A DNA stretch of 64,000 bases from Telmatospirillum sp. (lineage in GTDB: Bacteria > Pseudomonadota > Alphaproteobacteria > Rhodospirillales > Magnetospirillaceae), in assembly GCA_031291415.1 (NCBI GenBank), contig JARLJB010000355.1:59585-123584 (forward strand), given 5' to 3'. Below are positions 1-8,247 of this stretch, piece after piece. The notes under the pieces were generated by a model that saw nothing but the letters and a program-made list of their open reading frames with translations, was not told where the DNA came from and ran no database searches. A program made the position numbers and the translations under genes. Within the stretch, counting starts at the first letter, position 1. Each line of letters opens with the position of its first letter.

Positions 1-171
1 ACATCGCTTGGCCGGACCCTGTTCGCGTCGAGCGCCGGCATTCTGGCCGACCGCCTCGGCTGGGAAATGTTTTTTCTGCTGACCACGGTGGTGACCGTGC
101 CGGCTTTGCTGCTGCTTCTTTGGATGATGGCGCGATTGCCATCCCTTGTCCGGCCGGCAGCCGAGGGATAG
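1..171 (+). CDS. C-terminal end of an AmpG-like MFS transporter (partial)
   Basis: An open frame runs in from the left edge and stops at a TAG at 169-171, giving 56 residues. It contains a hydrophobic segment ([19 protein letters not shown]) preceded by a small-residue stretch with GRT and LADRLGW, and ends in a short polar tail. The pattern of a glycine/alanine-rich helix, LAxxLGW and then a final membrane helix resembles the last two helices of AmpG/acetyl-CoA-transporter-type MFS proteins, which import anhydromuropeptides. The start and most of the protein lie outside the window, so the family call is tentative. It reads towards ppa with a gap of about 100 bases. Confidence 0.55.
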   Translation, partial: TSLGRTLFASSAGILADRLGWEMFFLLTTVVTVPALLLLLWMMARLPSLVRPAAEG

Positions 172-277
172 AACCTTCGCCGTCGATCCAACGGCAGGGA
201 TGGTTCCCCTTCGGCGGATCGGCTATTCTGCCTCGCGCGAGAAGCGCGTCGTTCCACCGACCAGGAAAGCGATCACC

Positions 278-802
278 ATGGACATCAAGAGAATCCCGAT
301 CGGCGTCAATCCGCCGCGAGATATTAATGTCGTCATCGAAATTCCGTTAAACAGCGATCCGGTGAAATACGAAGTCGACAAAGAGTCGGGAGCGATGTTC
401 GTCGATCGCTTTTTGCACACCGCGATGTATTACCCCTGCAATTACGGATTTGTTCCCAACACGTTGGCCGAGGATGGCGATCCGGTGGACGTCTGCGTCG
501 TCGGCCATCATGGTGTTGCGGTCGGATCGGTGATGCGGTCGCGCCCGATCGGTGTGCTGCTGATGGAGGACGAGGCCGGTCGCGACGAGAAGATCCTCGC
601 GGTGCCACATCCCAAGCTGCATCCTTTCTACAACGACGTGTCGAGCTACACCGACCTGCCGGCCACACTGATTCAGCAGATCGAGCATTTTTTCGCCCAC
701 TACAAAGATCTCGAACCAGGCAAGTGGGTCAAGATGTCGGGTTGGGGCGATCCCGATGTTGCGGCGCGCCTTATTCAGGAGGCCATCGACCGGGCAAAGT
801 GA
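278..802 (+). CDS. ppa: inorganic pyrophosphatase (family I)
   Basis: The 174-residue product hydrolyses pyrophosphate to two phosphates in the cytoplasm, pulling biosynthetic reactions forward. The family I signature DGDPVDV lies at residues 66-72, after the substrate-site segment [12 protein letters not shown] (51-62), and acidic and lysine residues (KYEVDKESG, 30-38) match the active site of bacterial soluble PPases. The length is normal for the hexameric bacterial type. The ATG at 278 is preferred over a longer upstream reading because an AGGAAA Shine-Dalgarno sits at 263-268 and the family starts with MDIxxIPxG. A strong hairpin terminator follows. Confidence 0.97.
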   Translation: MDIKRIPIGVNPPRDINVVIEIPLNSDPVKYEVDKESGAMFVDRFLHTAMYYPCNYGFVPNTLAEDGDPVDVCVVGHHGVAVGSVMRSRPIGVLLMEDEAGRDEKILAVPHPKLHPFYNDVSSYTDLPATLIQQIEHFFAHYKDLEPGKWVKMSGWGDPDVAARLIQEAIDRAK

Positions 803-857
803 CCCGGACCCGCGTCGCCTGACGTCTTTCGCATGTCGTCCCAGAACTGAAGCGGGA

Positions 858-895
858 GGGGAGATGATGCCACTTGGCGGTCATCTCCCCTTTTT
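858..895 (+). terminator. intrinsic terminator after ppa
   Basis: A perfect 10-bp stem (GGGGAGATGA at 858-867 with TCATCTCCCC at 881-890) around a 13-base loop is followed by five T residues. It lies 56 bases after the ppa stop and reads in the ppa direction. Confidence 0.9.
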
Positions 896-1165
896 CGTCA
901 TTTGACAATGGAACGTCCGGTGGTCATCGGTCAAGGGATGTGAAGAGAAAGTCTCAGGACCAGCGCGCGCGTCAGATCTGTCGCAGACGTCTTCTAAAAT
1001 AATCTGATTATCCAGAAGTTGCGAATTATTCCAAGTTCATGCACGACCATTTAGCTAAAATTCAATATGAATTGTTATTAGTATGTCTTTAGGTTGTTCT
1101 CAAATAAGTCTGTAGATTGTTGTAAGATGTCCTTGTCATAAGTTTTTATTCACAAGGACATGTCC
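896..1165 (+). promoter_or_regulatory. AT-rich upstream region of the amidase with an SD-sequestering hairpin
   Basis: This stretch is markedly AT-richer than its surroundings and probably holds the amidase promoter. It carries a small inverted repeat, AATTCA (1059-1064) and TGAATT (1068-1073), and a perfect 10-bp inverted repeat, ATGTCCTTGT (1127-1136) and ACAAGGACAT (1152-1161). The second arm contains the AAGGA Shine-Dalgarno (1154-1158) and the first ATG, so the folded mRNA would hide the ribosome site. No transcription factor site is recognised. Confidence 0.55.
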
Positions 1166-2728
1166 ATGAAATTTACGATAGCTCAGGCGTCTTCCGTCGA
1201 CGTGACCCGTCGCTCGCTCCTGATCGGGGCTGCCGGTGGCGCGGTGACCGCGATGGCGGCTTCTCTGCCGAAGACCGCGTTCGCGGCTCCCTCCGAGATC
1301 GTCATGATGGATGCGCTTACCTTGGCCAAAAGCATCCGGTCGCGCGAGGTTTCCTGTGTCGAGGTGATGACCGCCTATCTCGATCACATCGAGAAATTCA
1401 ATCCGAAGGTGAATGCCATCGTTGCCCTGCAGGAGCGAGCCGACCTGCTGGCGCAGGCCGGCGAACGCGACCGGCAGATCGCCCGCGGCGAAGTGATGGG
1501 GCCGTTGCATGGCTTCCCTCATGCCGTCAAGGATCTGGCCGCCGTCAAGGGGATCCGGACGACGATGGGATCGCCGATCTTCAAGGACTTCGTTCCGAAG
1601 GCCGACAGCATCATGGTCGACCGGCTCCGCAAGGCCGGTGCCATTTTCATCGGCAAAACCAACACCCCCGAATTCGGTCTCGGCTCGCAAACCTACAATC
1701 AGGTCTACGGTGCAACGCGCAACGCCTACGATCAGACCCGGACCTCGGGGGGAAGCAGCGGTGGGGCCGCGGTTTCGCTGGCGCTTCGGATGCTGCCCGT
1801 CGCTGATGGCAGTGACTACGCGGGCAGCTTGCGCAACCCGGCAGGATGGAACAACGTCTTCGGCTTTCGCACCAGTTACGGACGCGTTCCGGCGGATGCC
1901 CGTGACGTTTGGCTGCCGTCGATGGGCGTCATCGGCCCAATGGCGCGCTCGGTTCCCGATCTGGCGATGCTGTTGTCCGTACAGGCCGGTTATGACTCCA
2001 GGGTTCCGCTGTCGATCGAGGGGACCGGCGCGGATTTCGCCGGATCGCTGCAAGCCGATTTCAAAGGCAAAAAAATCGCCTGGACCGGTGATTTCAACGG
2101 CTATTTGCCCTTTGAGCCCGGCGTGTTGGATGTCTGCAAGCAAGCTCTCAAGGTTTTTGAATCGATGGGCTGCATCGTCGAGGAGGCGGTGCCGGATTAC
2201 CCGGTCGATGCGGTGTGGCGCGCCTGGTTGAAGCTTCGGGCCTGGCAGAATGGAAGTGCGCTTCTCGCTTACTATAACGATCCGGCAAAGCGGGCGCTGC
2301 TGAAACCGGAAGCCGTGTTCGAAGTCGAGAACGGCATGAAGCTTTCGGCTTACGATATCTCGGCGGCTTCCGTCGTGCGTTCTGACTGGACGCAGGCGGT
2401 TCGGCGGCTCTTCGAAACCTATGATTTTCTTATCGCACCCACGGCGCAAGTCTTCCCGTTCGATGCCGGACTCCATTGGCCGCAGGAAATCGCCGGCAAA
2501 AAAATGGAGACCTATCACGAATGGATGAAAGGCGTGCTGCCCTTCACCATGTCGGGCTGTCCCGCCCTCGCCGCTCCCGCGGGATTCGGGGCGCACGGGC
2601 TACCGATGGGCATTCAGATCGTTGGCCCCAATCATGCCGAGATGGCCTGCCTGCAACTCGCCTATGCCTATGATGCGGCGAACGGCTGGGCAGCAAGCCG
2701 GCTGCCGCCTTTGCTGAGTGGGGTGTAG
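1166..2728 (+). CDS. exported amidase-signature family hydrolase (Tat signal)
   Basis: A 520-residue member of the amidase signature family, which cleaves amide bonds through a Ser-cisSer-Lys triad. Visible catalytic residues are K122 (in HAVKDLA), the GGSSGG loop at 195-200 (cis-Ser S197) and the nucleophile S221 in AGSLRNPA, so the triad is intact. The N-terminus has a twin-arginine motif (TRRSLL, 14-19), a hydrophobic stretch and a likely cleavage site after AFA (38-40), suggesting Tat export to the periplasm. An ATG six bases upstream (1160) is in frame, but AAGGA at 1154-1158 is correctly spaced only for the ATG at 1166. The substrate cannot be told from sequence. It stands alone; the next gene is convergent. 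Confidence 0.88.
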   Translation: MKFTIAQASSVDVTRRSLLIGAAGGAVTAMAASLPKTAFAAPSEIVMMDALTLAKSIRSREVSCVEVMTAYLDHIEKFNPKVNAIVALQERADLLAQAGERDRQIARGEVMGPLHGFPHAVKDLAAVKGIRTTMGSPIFKDFVPKADSIMVDRLRKAGAIFIGKTNTPEFGLGSQTYNQVYGATRNAYDQTRTSGGSSGGAAVSLALRMLPVADGSDYAGSLRNPAGWNNVFGFRTSYGRVPADARDVWLPSMGVIGPMARSVPDLAMLLSVQAGYDSRVPLSIEGTGADFAGSLQADFKGKKIAWTGDFNGYLPFEPGVLDVCKQALKVFESMGCIVEEAVPDYPVDAVWRAWLKLRAWQNGSALLAYYNDPAKRALLKPEAVFEVENGMKLSAYDISAASVVRSDWTQAVRRLFETYDFLIAPTAQVFPFDAGLHWPQEIAGKKMETYHEWMKGVLPFTMSGCPALAAPAGFGAHGLPMGIQIVGPNHAEMACLQLAYAYDAANGWAASRLPPLLSGV

Positions 2729-2789
2729 CACCCTTCTCTCTGATCCCCGCGCCCACCCTTCGACAGGTTGAAGCGCGGGGATAACTTCA

Positions 2790-4472
2790 TCAGGCGGCGC
2801 GGATGCGGGCGATGAACTGGTCGACCTCATTTTCCAGCGTCTCGGACTGCTTCGACAATTCCGTCGCTGCGGACAGCACATGGTCGGCATGAGTGCCGGT
2901 CTCGTGCACCGAATCGGTCACTCCGGAGATGTTGACGGAAACATCCTGTGTGCCGGCCGCCGCCTGTTCGACGTTGCGGGCGATTTCCTGGGTCGCCGCC
3001 CCCTGTTCCTCGACCGCTGACGCGATTGCCGACGAGATCTGGCTGATCTGGGCAATCGTTGTGGTGATGTCCTGGATTGCAGTGACGGCCTCGCCGGTTG
3101 CCGCCTGTACGCCGGCGATATGCTGCGATATGTCTTCCGTCGCTTTGGCCGTCTGGTTGGCCAGGGATTTCACTTCGTTGGCCACGACGGCGAATCCTTT
3201 TCCGGCTTCGCCGGCCCGGGCGGCTTCAATGGTGGCGTTCAAGGCCAGCAGGTTGGTTTGCGCGGCGATGCCATTGATCAGCTTTACGACATTGCCGATC
3301 AGATCGGCCGAATTGGCGAGACCCGCGACGATTCCGTTGGTTTTTTCCGCCTGGGCGACAGCATTCCCGGAAACCTCTGCCGCCGAATTGACCTGGCGGC
3401 CGATTTCACGGATCGATGAGGTGAGTTCGTCGGCGGCTGACGCCACCGTCTGCACATTGGCGCTCGCCTTTTCCGAGGCATCAAGGACGATCGCTGCCTG
3501 CTTTCCACCCTGTTCGGCGACCGACGATAAGGTCTGCGCCGTTCCCTGCAACTGGGTGGCGGCCGCCGCCACCGTTTGCACCACGCCCTTGACGCTGGCG
3601 TCGAAATGGTCCGCCAGTTCGTTCATCAGCCGATGCTTTTCCTGTTCCACGTGTTCCTTGTCGCGTTCCTGGGCCTGACGCAGGTCCGCCGCCTGGCTGG
3701 CCTCCGTACGGAGAACCTCCATGGCGCGTCCCAGGATGCCGATTTCGTCGTTGCGGTCCGCCTCGCTGATCGTTACGGCGAAGTCGTGCCGGGCCAGACG
3801 TTCGGTGACCGATATCAGACGTCCCAGCGGCGAGGTGATGTTGCGGGCAATCATCAGGCCGAAAGAGATCATCGCCACGGCGACAACACCGATGATGATG
3901 GCGAAACGCCAAGCGATCTTGAAGAATTCGGCATCGACGTCATCGATGTAGATGCCCGTGGTGACAAGCCAGTCCCAGGGCGCGAAACCGACCACATAGG
4001 ATACCTTTGGAACGGGCTCGCTGGCGCCCGGCCGTTGGTAGGCGTAGAAGACCGCACCGCCGCCGGCTTTTTCCAGTTCGATGTAGCGGTAGACGAACTC
4101 GACGCCATTCACGTCCTTGGTATGAAGCTTGTCCATACCCTCAATGTTGGGAAGCGTCGGATGCATGACGGCGATTCCCTTGCGGTCGTAGATCGTGAAA
4201 TAGTCGCCTTTGCCGTATCGCATGGCTCGGATCTGCTCTTTTGCGAGCTTTTTTGCCGTGTCCTGATCGAATTCTCCCGCCTTGGCCCGGGCGTTGTAGC
4301 TTGCGGCCACGGTAACAGCGGATTCGGCCAGACTTTTCACTTTTTCCACGCGGGCGTCGATCATCGCCGAACGCGTGAGATAAAGCGCGATTGCGGCCAA
4401 AACAGCAACCCCGACGACTCCGATGAAGACTAGAGAAATCAGCTTTGCTGAAATCCCAAAACGTCTGAACAT
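2790..4472 (-). CDS. methyl-accepting chemotaxis protein (Cache-HAMP-MCP)
   Basis: This 560-residue receptor has a first membrane helix (about 10-32), a periplasmic sensor of single-Cache type ([11 protein letters not shown] and MHPTLP are visible), a second helix (about 190-212), a HAMP domain and a long cytoplasmic coiled coil. The signalling tip at about 402-440 ([33 protein letters not shown]) contacts CheA and CheW. No NWETF-type pentapeptide for CheR/CheB tethering is present at the C-terminus. The ATG at 4472 is chosen because the first helix follows directly; a longer reading from 4652 would add 60 atypical residues. The ligand is unknown; single-Cache sensors often bind small carboxylates. 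No che genes are adjacent. Confidence 0.93.
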   Translation of the reverse strand: MFRRFGISAKLISLVFIGVVGVAVLAAIALYLTRSAMIDARVEKVKSLAESAVTVAASYNARAKAGEFDQDTAKKLAKEQIRAMRYGKGDYFTIYDRKGIAVMHPTLPNIEGMDKLHTKDVNGVEFVYRYIELEKAGGGAVFYAYQRPGASEPVPKVSYVVGFAPWDWLVTTGIYIDDVDAEFFKIAWRFAIIIGVVAVAMISFGLMIARNITSPLGRLISVTERLARHDFAVTISEADRNDEIGILGRAMEVLRTEASQAADLRQAQERDKEHVEQEKHRLMNELADHFDASVKGVVQTVAAAATQLQGTAQTLSSVAEQGGKQAAIVLDASEKASANVQTVASAADELTSSIREIGRQVNSAAEVSGNAVAQAEKTNGIVAGLANSADLIGNVVKLINGIAAQTNLLALNATIEAARAGEAGKGFAVVANEVKSLANQTAKATEDISQHIAGVQAATGEAVTAIQDITTTIAQISQISSAIASAVEEQGAATQEIARNVEQAAAGTQDVSVNISGVTDSVHETGTHADHVLSAATELSKQSETLENEVDQFIARIRAA

Positions 4473-4924
4473 GGCAGAGGATACTCCCAAAGAAAACACG
4501 AGGAATTCGCTCGTTACAAAGACGTTCCTAAGCCTATACCATTTCTCAGGTAAGGAACAGGTCCGTTGGGAGCGGACCATATACAGAAAATATATAAGAT
4601 ATTTTATGCAATTTTGTGGAATTGTACCAAATCCAGCTTGATCAGATCTCACGAATCTTCACGGCAAAGTGGATAGGGCGAGATGAGAGTTGATCCCATA
4701 AAGGGAGCCGTGTCCGACCGGCATCAAGATATTGGCCCGTGAGGCGGAGGCCGAGCGGGCGGCGGCGCGCGCAGGGCCGAGGGACACAAATATAACCAAG
4801 AGCGTGATGCGGATCTAACGCATTACGCTCCAGAGGCAGTTGCCGTCATTTAAAGACTGCGGTATCGCCGCGTTCCGGCGTGCTTATATCAACGAAAACA
4901 AATCACAACCTATTACTGTCGGTA
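4473..4924. other. intergenic region between the chemotaxis receptor and phoU
   Basis: The left part (about 4540-4640) is very AT-rich, with TATATAAGATATTTTATG-like sequence, and probably carries the receptor promoter on the minus strand. The centre (about 4700-4830) is GC-rich. No gene, tRNA or clear terminator is visible. PhoU ends at 4925 without an obvious hairpin. Confidence 0.4.
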
Positions 4925-5620
4925 TCATACGTTAGGAAAACTGGAACTGTCGCTCTTTGGTCGATCGCCCTCGATATACTTACCGGTAATGACGAAATAG
5001 ACCATTTCGCTGATATTGGTCGTATGGTCGCCGATCCGCTCGATGTTCTTGGCGATAAACAGCAAATGGCTGGCCGGTCCGATGGTGTGGGGATCTTCCA
5101 TCATATAGGTCAGTAATTCGCGGAACAGACTGGAATAGGATTCATCGACCGCCAAGTCGTTGTTCCAAACGGCCACCGCCTTCCCGGCATCGCGCTCGAG
5201 CTGGGCAGCGGTGACTTCCTCGATTTGGCGTTCGACCAGCGTTCCCATGCGCCGCACTGTACGAATGGCCGGCAGTTGGGCGTGAGCATTCAACAGCTGT
5301 GACCGCCGTGCGATGTTGGCCGCGTAATCGGCGATGCGTTCGAAATCGCTGGCAATCTTGAGAGACGCCACCACGGTGCGCAGATCATCGGCCAACGGTG
5401 CGCGAAGGGCGAGGACGCGGACCACTTGGTCGTTGACCGCATGTTCGAGCTGATCGATTTCGCCGTCACCCTCGCCAACCTGTTTGGCGAGCAGGGAATC
5501 CTGTTGGACCAAAGCTTCAAGGGCGCGTCCAAATTGCTGTCGGGTCAGATTCCCCATACGCACGAGTGTCTCGCGCAGGCGGTCCAATTCTTCATCGAAG
5601 GATTTGACGATGTGCGGCAT
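4925..5620 (-). CDS. phoU: phosphate signalling and uptake regulator PhoU
   Basis: This 231-residue protein has the two three-helix PhoU repeats. Each carries the metal-binding E/D motif: one around residue 92 (DFERIADYAANI) and one around 193 (NIERIGDHTTNISEM). PhoU links the Pst transporter to the PhoR kinase and damps the Pho response when phosphate is plentiful. The ATG at 5620 has GGAG seven bases upstream; a GTG three bases earlier is also in frame. It follows pstB by 15 bases, so the two are surely cotranscribed. The Ser-rich tail (SDSSSF) is not conserved. Confidence 0.96.
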   Translation of the reverse strand: MPHIVKSFDEELDRLRETLVRMGNLTRQQFGRALEALVQQDSLLAKQVGEGDGEIDQLEHAVNDQVVRVLALRAPLADDLRTVVASLKIASDFERIADYAANIARRSQLLNAHAQLPAIRTVRRMGTLVERQIEEVTAAQLERDAGKAVAVWNNDLAVDESYSSLFRELLTYMMEDPHTIGPASHLLFIAKNIERIGDHTTNISEMVYFVITGKYIEGDRPKSDSSSFPNV

Positions 5621-5635
5621 CACGTATCTCCGCCG

Positions 5636-6430
5636 TCAGCCGAAGCGACCGGTAATATAGCCTTGGGTCAGCTTCTCGCGAGGGCTAGTGAAAATCTCTT
5701 CGGTCGGTCCCACTTCGATGAGATCGCCCAGATGGAAAAACGCCGTGCGCTGCGAAACTCGCGCCGCCTGCTGCATGGAATGCGTAACAATGATGATCGT
5801 GTATTCGTCGCGCAATTCCTCGATCAGCTCTTCGACCCGGGCCGTGGCGATCGGATCGAGCGCCGAACAGGGTTCGTCCATCAGGATGACTTCCGGACTG
5901 ACGGCGATTGCCCGCGCGATGCAAAGGCGTTGCTGCTGCCCGCCCGAGAGGCCCGTCCCCGGTTCCTGGAGACGATCCTTGACCTCGTCGTAGAGGCCGG
6001 CCCGCTGCAAGCTGTGGTGGACGATTTCATCGACCTCATCCGGGCGGCTCACCAAACCGTGAATCCGTGGACCAAAAGCGACATTGTCGTAAATCGATTT
6101 GGGAAACGGATTGGGCTTCTGGAAGACCATGCCAACGCGGGCCCGGAGCTGCACCGGATCAAGAGCCTGATAAACGTCGATGCCGTCGAGCAGCACGGTT
6201 CCCTCGACCCGACAGTCCGGAATGGTCTCGTTCATTCGGTTGAGGCAACGCAGAAAGGTCGACTTGCCGCATCCCGACGGCCCGATCAAGGCAGTGACTT
6301 CCCGCTCATTGACGGTCAGGCAGACCTTCTTGATGGCCTGTTTTTCGCCGTAAAAGACGTCGACGTCCTGTGCAACGATCTTGGCCTGCGACGCGTCCGT
6401 CTGCGGTAAATTCGCGGGCTCAGGGGACAA
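5636..6430 (-). CDS. pstB: phosphate ABC transporter ATP-binding protein PstB
   Basis: A 264-residue ABC ATPase that powers phosphate import through PstSCA. Walker A is GPSGCGKST (50-58), the signature is LSGGQQQR (161-168), Walker B is VILMDEP (181-187), and a switch histidine sits in IVTHSMQQA. The Q-loop region [15 protein letters not shown] is characteristic of PstB. The start is a TTG at 6430, supported by GGAG seven bases upstream; no in-frame ATG or GTG gives a full N-terminus. The permease and binding-protein genes pstS, pstC and pstA are not between phoR and pstB here and must lie elsewhere. Confidence 0.97.
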   Translation of the reverse strand: MSPEPANLPQTDASQAKIVAQDVDVFYGEKQAIKKVCLTVNEREVTALIGPSGCGKSTFLRCLNRMNETIPDCRVEGTVLLDGIDVYQALDPVQLRARVGMVFQKPNPFPKSIYDNVAFGPRIHGLVSRPDEVDEIVHHSLQRAGLYDEVKDRLQEPGTGLSGGQQQRLCIARAIAVSPEVILMDEPCSALDPIATARVEELIEELRDEYTIIIVTHSMQQAARVSQRTAFFHLGDLIEVGPTEEIFTSPREKLTQGYITGRFG

Positions 6431-6568
6431 AGGCTGACTCCGTAAGAGGCAACAAGGCCATGCTGCTCATGCTGGTATAACGTTCGCCCTGGTACTGGCA
6501 ACAGGAATCGCCGGCTCGACGGCAATTTCACAATCGGCAGTGCTGGAAATCGGACTGGCCGAGGTCGA

Positions 6569-7957
6569 TTACACAGCGTCGAAGGGCAGATAGACGGTAA
6601 AAGTACTACCGACGCCGATGGTGCTGTCGATGGTCAGGATGCCGCGATGACGGTTGACCAAATGCTTGACGATGGCCAGGCCGAGGCCGGTTCCTCCCAG
6701 TTGCCGCGACCGCGCCGGATCGACCCGGAAAAATCGTTCGGTCAGCCGGGGCAGATGTTCCCGCTCGATGCCCTCGCCCTCGTCACGCACGGCGACGCCG
6801 ATGGCGCGCTCGGTCCGGCCGGCCAGGCCGACCGGCAGATCGGTCGCCACCTTGGCGGAAACCCACACGGTGCTGCCCTGGCGGCCATATTTCAATGCGT
6901 TGTCCATCAGGTTTTGGAAGATCTGCTCAAGTTCGTCTTCCTGCCCCTTGACCGCCGGCAGGTCGGCCGGCAGATCGAGAGTGATCCGCATCTTGCGTTG
7001 TTTTGCCTGTAATTCGAGGCCGTCGGCGACCCGCTGGACGATCTCCCCGATGTCGGTCAGGTTCGCCGGGCGCGTATGTTCGTTCAATTCGATTCGCGAC
7101 AGATTGAGAAGGTCGGCGACCAGACGTGACATGCGCGATGCCTGGTCGAACATGATGGTCAGGAAGCGCTCATGGGCTTCCTTGTCGTCGCGGGCCGGTC
7201 CGCGCAGCGTTTCGATGAAGCCGAGCAGCGCTGACAGGGGCGTGCGCAGTTCATGGCTGGCGTTGGCGACAAAATCGGCCCGCATTTGCTCCATGCGTTT
7301 CAAGGCGGTGACATCGTGCAAGGTCAGGACCGCGACCGTGCCATCGGAACCGACCTCGGTCAGAGGTTCCAGCATGGCGCGGAAATCGAGTTCGGCGGTG
7401 CCGCGCAAGGCGATTTCCACGTCGCAGCCGGGCTCGCCCTTGAGAACGCGATCGGTGGCGTCAAGCAGCGCCGGATTGCGCAATAGCGCAGCCAGATCGC
7501 GACCTTGGAGCTGTCGTCCAAAAATTGTGCGGGCCGCCAGGTTGGCGCGCACGATGCGCCGCTGGCGATTGAGCAGGAACAGCGGACCGGGCAGGCTTTC
7601 CACCAGGTTTTCATGGAAGCGGACAAGCGTCGCCAACTCACCGTTATGAGCCCGCCACGTCCGCCGCAACTGGCCAAGGGCGGCCAGAACATCGGCCGCC
7701 AAGCCGGTTCGCAGGGCCGGCGGGGCGCTTTCGACGCCATTGCCAAGATCGCGGGCATAGCGTGTGACCTCGGCCAGATCGGCGCCATAGGGATAGAGCA
7801 GCAATCCGGTCAGAACGACGGTCGCCGCGGTACCGAGCAGCGCCGGACCGAGATCGATATGGCCGGAAGCGACGAGCACGATAAATACGCTCAGCGGTGG
7901 TGTCGACAGGGCGGCAATCACCGGCAGAAGGCGTGGATTGAATTTCAGTTTGCTCAT
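6569..7957 (-). CDS. phoR: phosphate regulon sensor histidine kinase PhoR
   Basis: This 462-residue membrane kinase has two N-terminal hydrophobic helices (about 11-31 and 38-57), a PAS-like domain (about 112-220), a HisKA domain with the phospho-acceptor H235 in ASHELRTPL, and a HATPase domain with N-box (NLMDNALKYG), DEGEGI and GTGLGLAIVKHL. It would phosphorylate PhoB in response to low phosphate as read out by Pst and PhoU. The ATG at 7957 has GGAG seven bases upstream. No response regulator gene is adjacent in the window. pstB lies 138 bases downstream on the same strand, so the three genes look like a partial pho operon. Confidence 0.93.
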   Translation of the reverse strand: MSKLKFNPRLLPVIAALSTPPLSVFIVLVASGHIDLGPALLGTAATVVLTGLLLYPYGADLAEVTRYARDLGNGVESAPPALRTGLAADVLAALGQLRRTWRAHNGELATLVRFHENLVESLPGPLFLLNRQRRIVRANLAARTIFGRQLQGRDLAALLRNPALLDATDRVLKGEPGCDVEIALRGTAELDFRAMLEPLTEVGSDGTVAVLTLHDVTALKRMEQMRADFVANASHELRTPLSALLGFIETLRGPARDDKEAHERFLTIMFDQASRMSRLVADLLNLSRIELNEHTRPANLTDIGEIVQRVADGLELQAKQRKMRITLDLPADLPAVKGQEDELEQIFQNLMDNALKYGRQGSTVWVSAKVATDLPVGLAGRTERAIGVAVRDEGEGIEREHLPRLTERFFRVDPARSRQLGGTGLGLAIVKHLVNRHRGILTIDSTIGVGSTFTVYLPFDAV

Positions 7958-8183
7958 CCTCCCGCTCCGTCGTTGCCCGTCGGCCTGATCCCATATGGCT
8001 ATGCCAAATCCGGTCGGGCCCGTCGGTCCGGGAGGGAGAGTCGAGCGAAACGAAGGCGCTCGTCAACCGTTCTAACCGATTGCGCGAGTATTTTACCGTG
8101 TTGTCACATTTTGACGGTGGTCCAAGGCGGCGAACGGGCCTGTCGCGAAATTATCGCTCCAGGCCCTAAAGTTCCACATGACG

Positions 8184-8247
8184 TCTGCGCTCCGGCGGGC
8201 TCAAACGCCGCTAAGGGCTTAGCGCCTGTCGCCGCCTTGGCGGACTA
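8184..8247 (-). repeat. dispersed 3'-end element, copy C
   Basis: Read on the minus strand, the segment begins with the maeB TAG stop (8245-8247). A short hairpin (CCGCC-AA-GGCGG) follows, then a GGCGTTTGAGCC core and GCCGGAGC, the same layout as the copies at 14007-14088 and 24644-24725. Only about 30 bases of the core are strictly shared, so this is the more diverged member. Confidence 0.55.

Noticed and set aside
4700..4830. Possible gene remnant with an ILAREAEAERAAAR-like reading
   Set aside because: A short Ala/Glu/Arg stretch in GC-rich DNA, without start codon or conserved flanks, is not evidence for a pseudogene.
6420..6470. A 16-codon upstream frame overlapping the TTG start of pstB
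   Set aside because: It has no clear Shine-Dalgarno and no family; it may be a coupling leader, but nothing in the sequence shows that it is translated.
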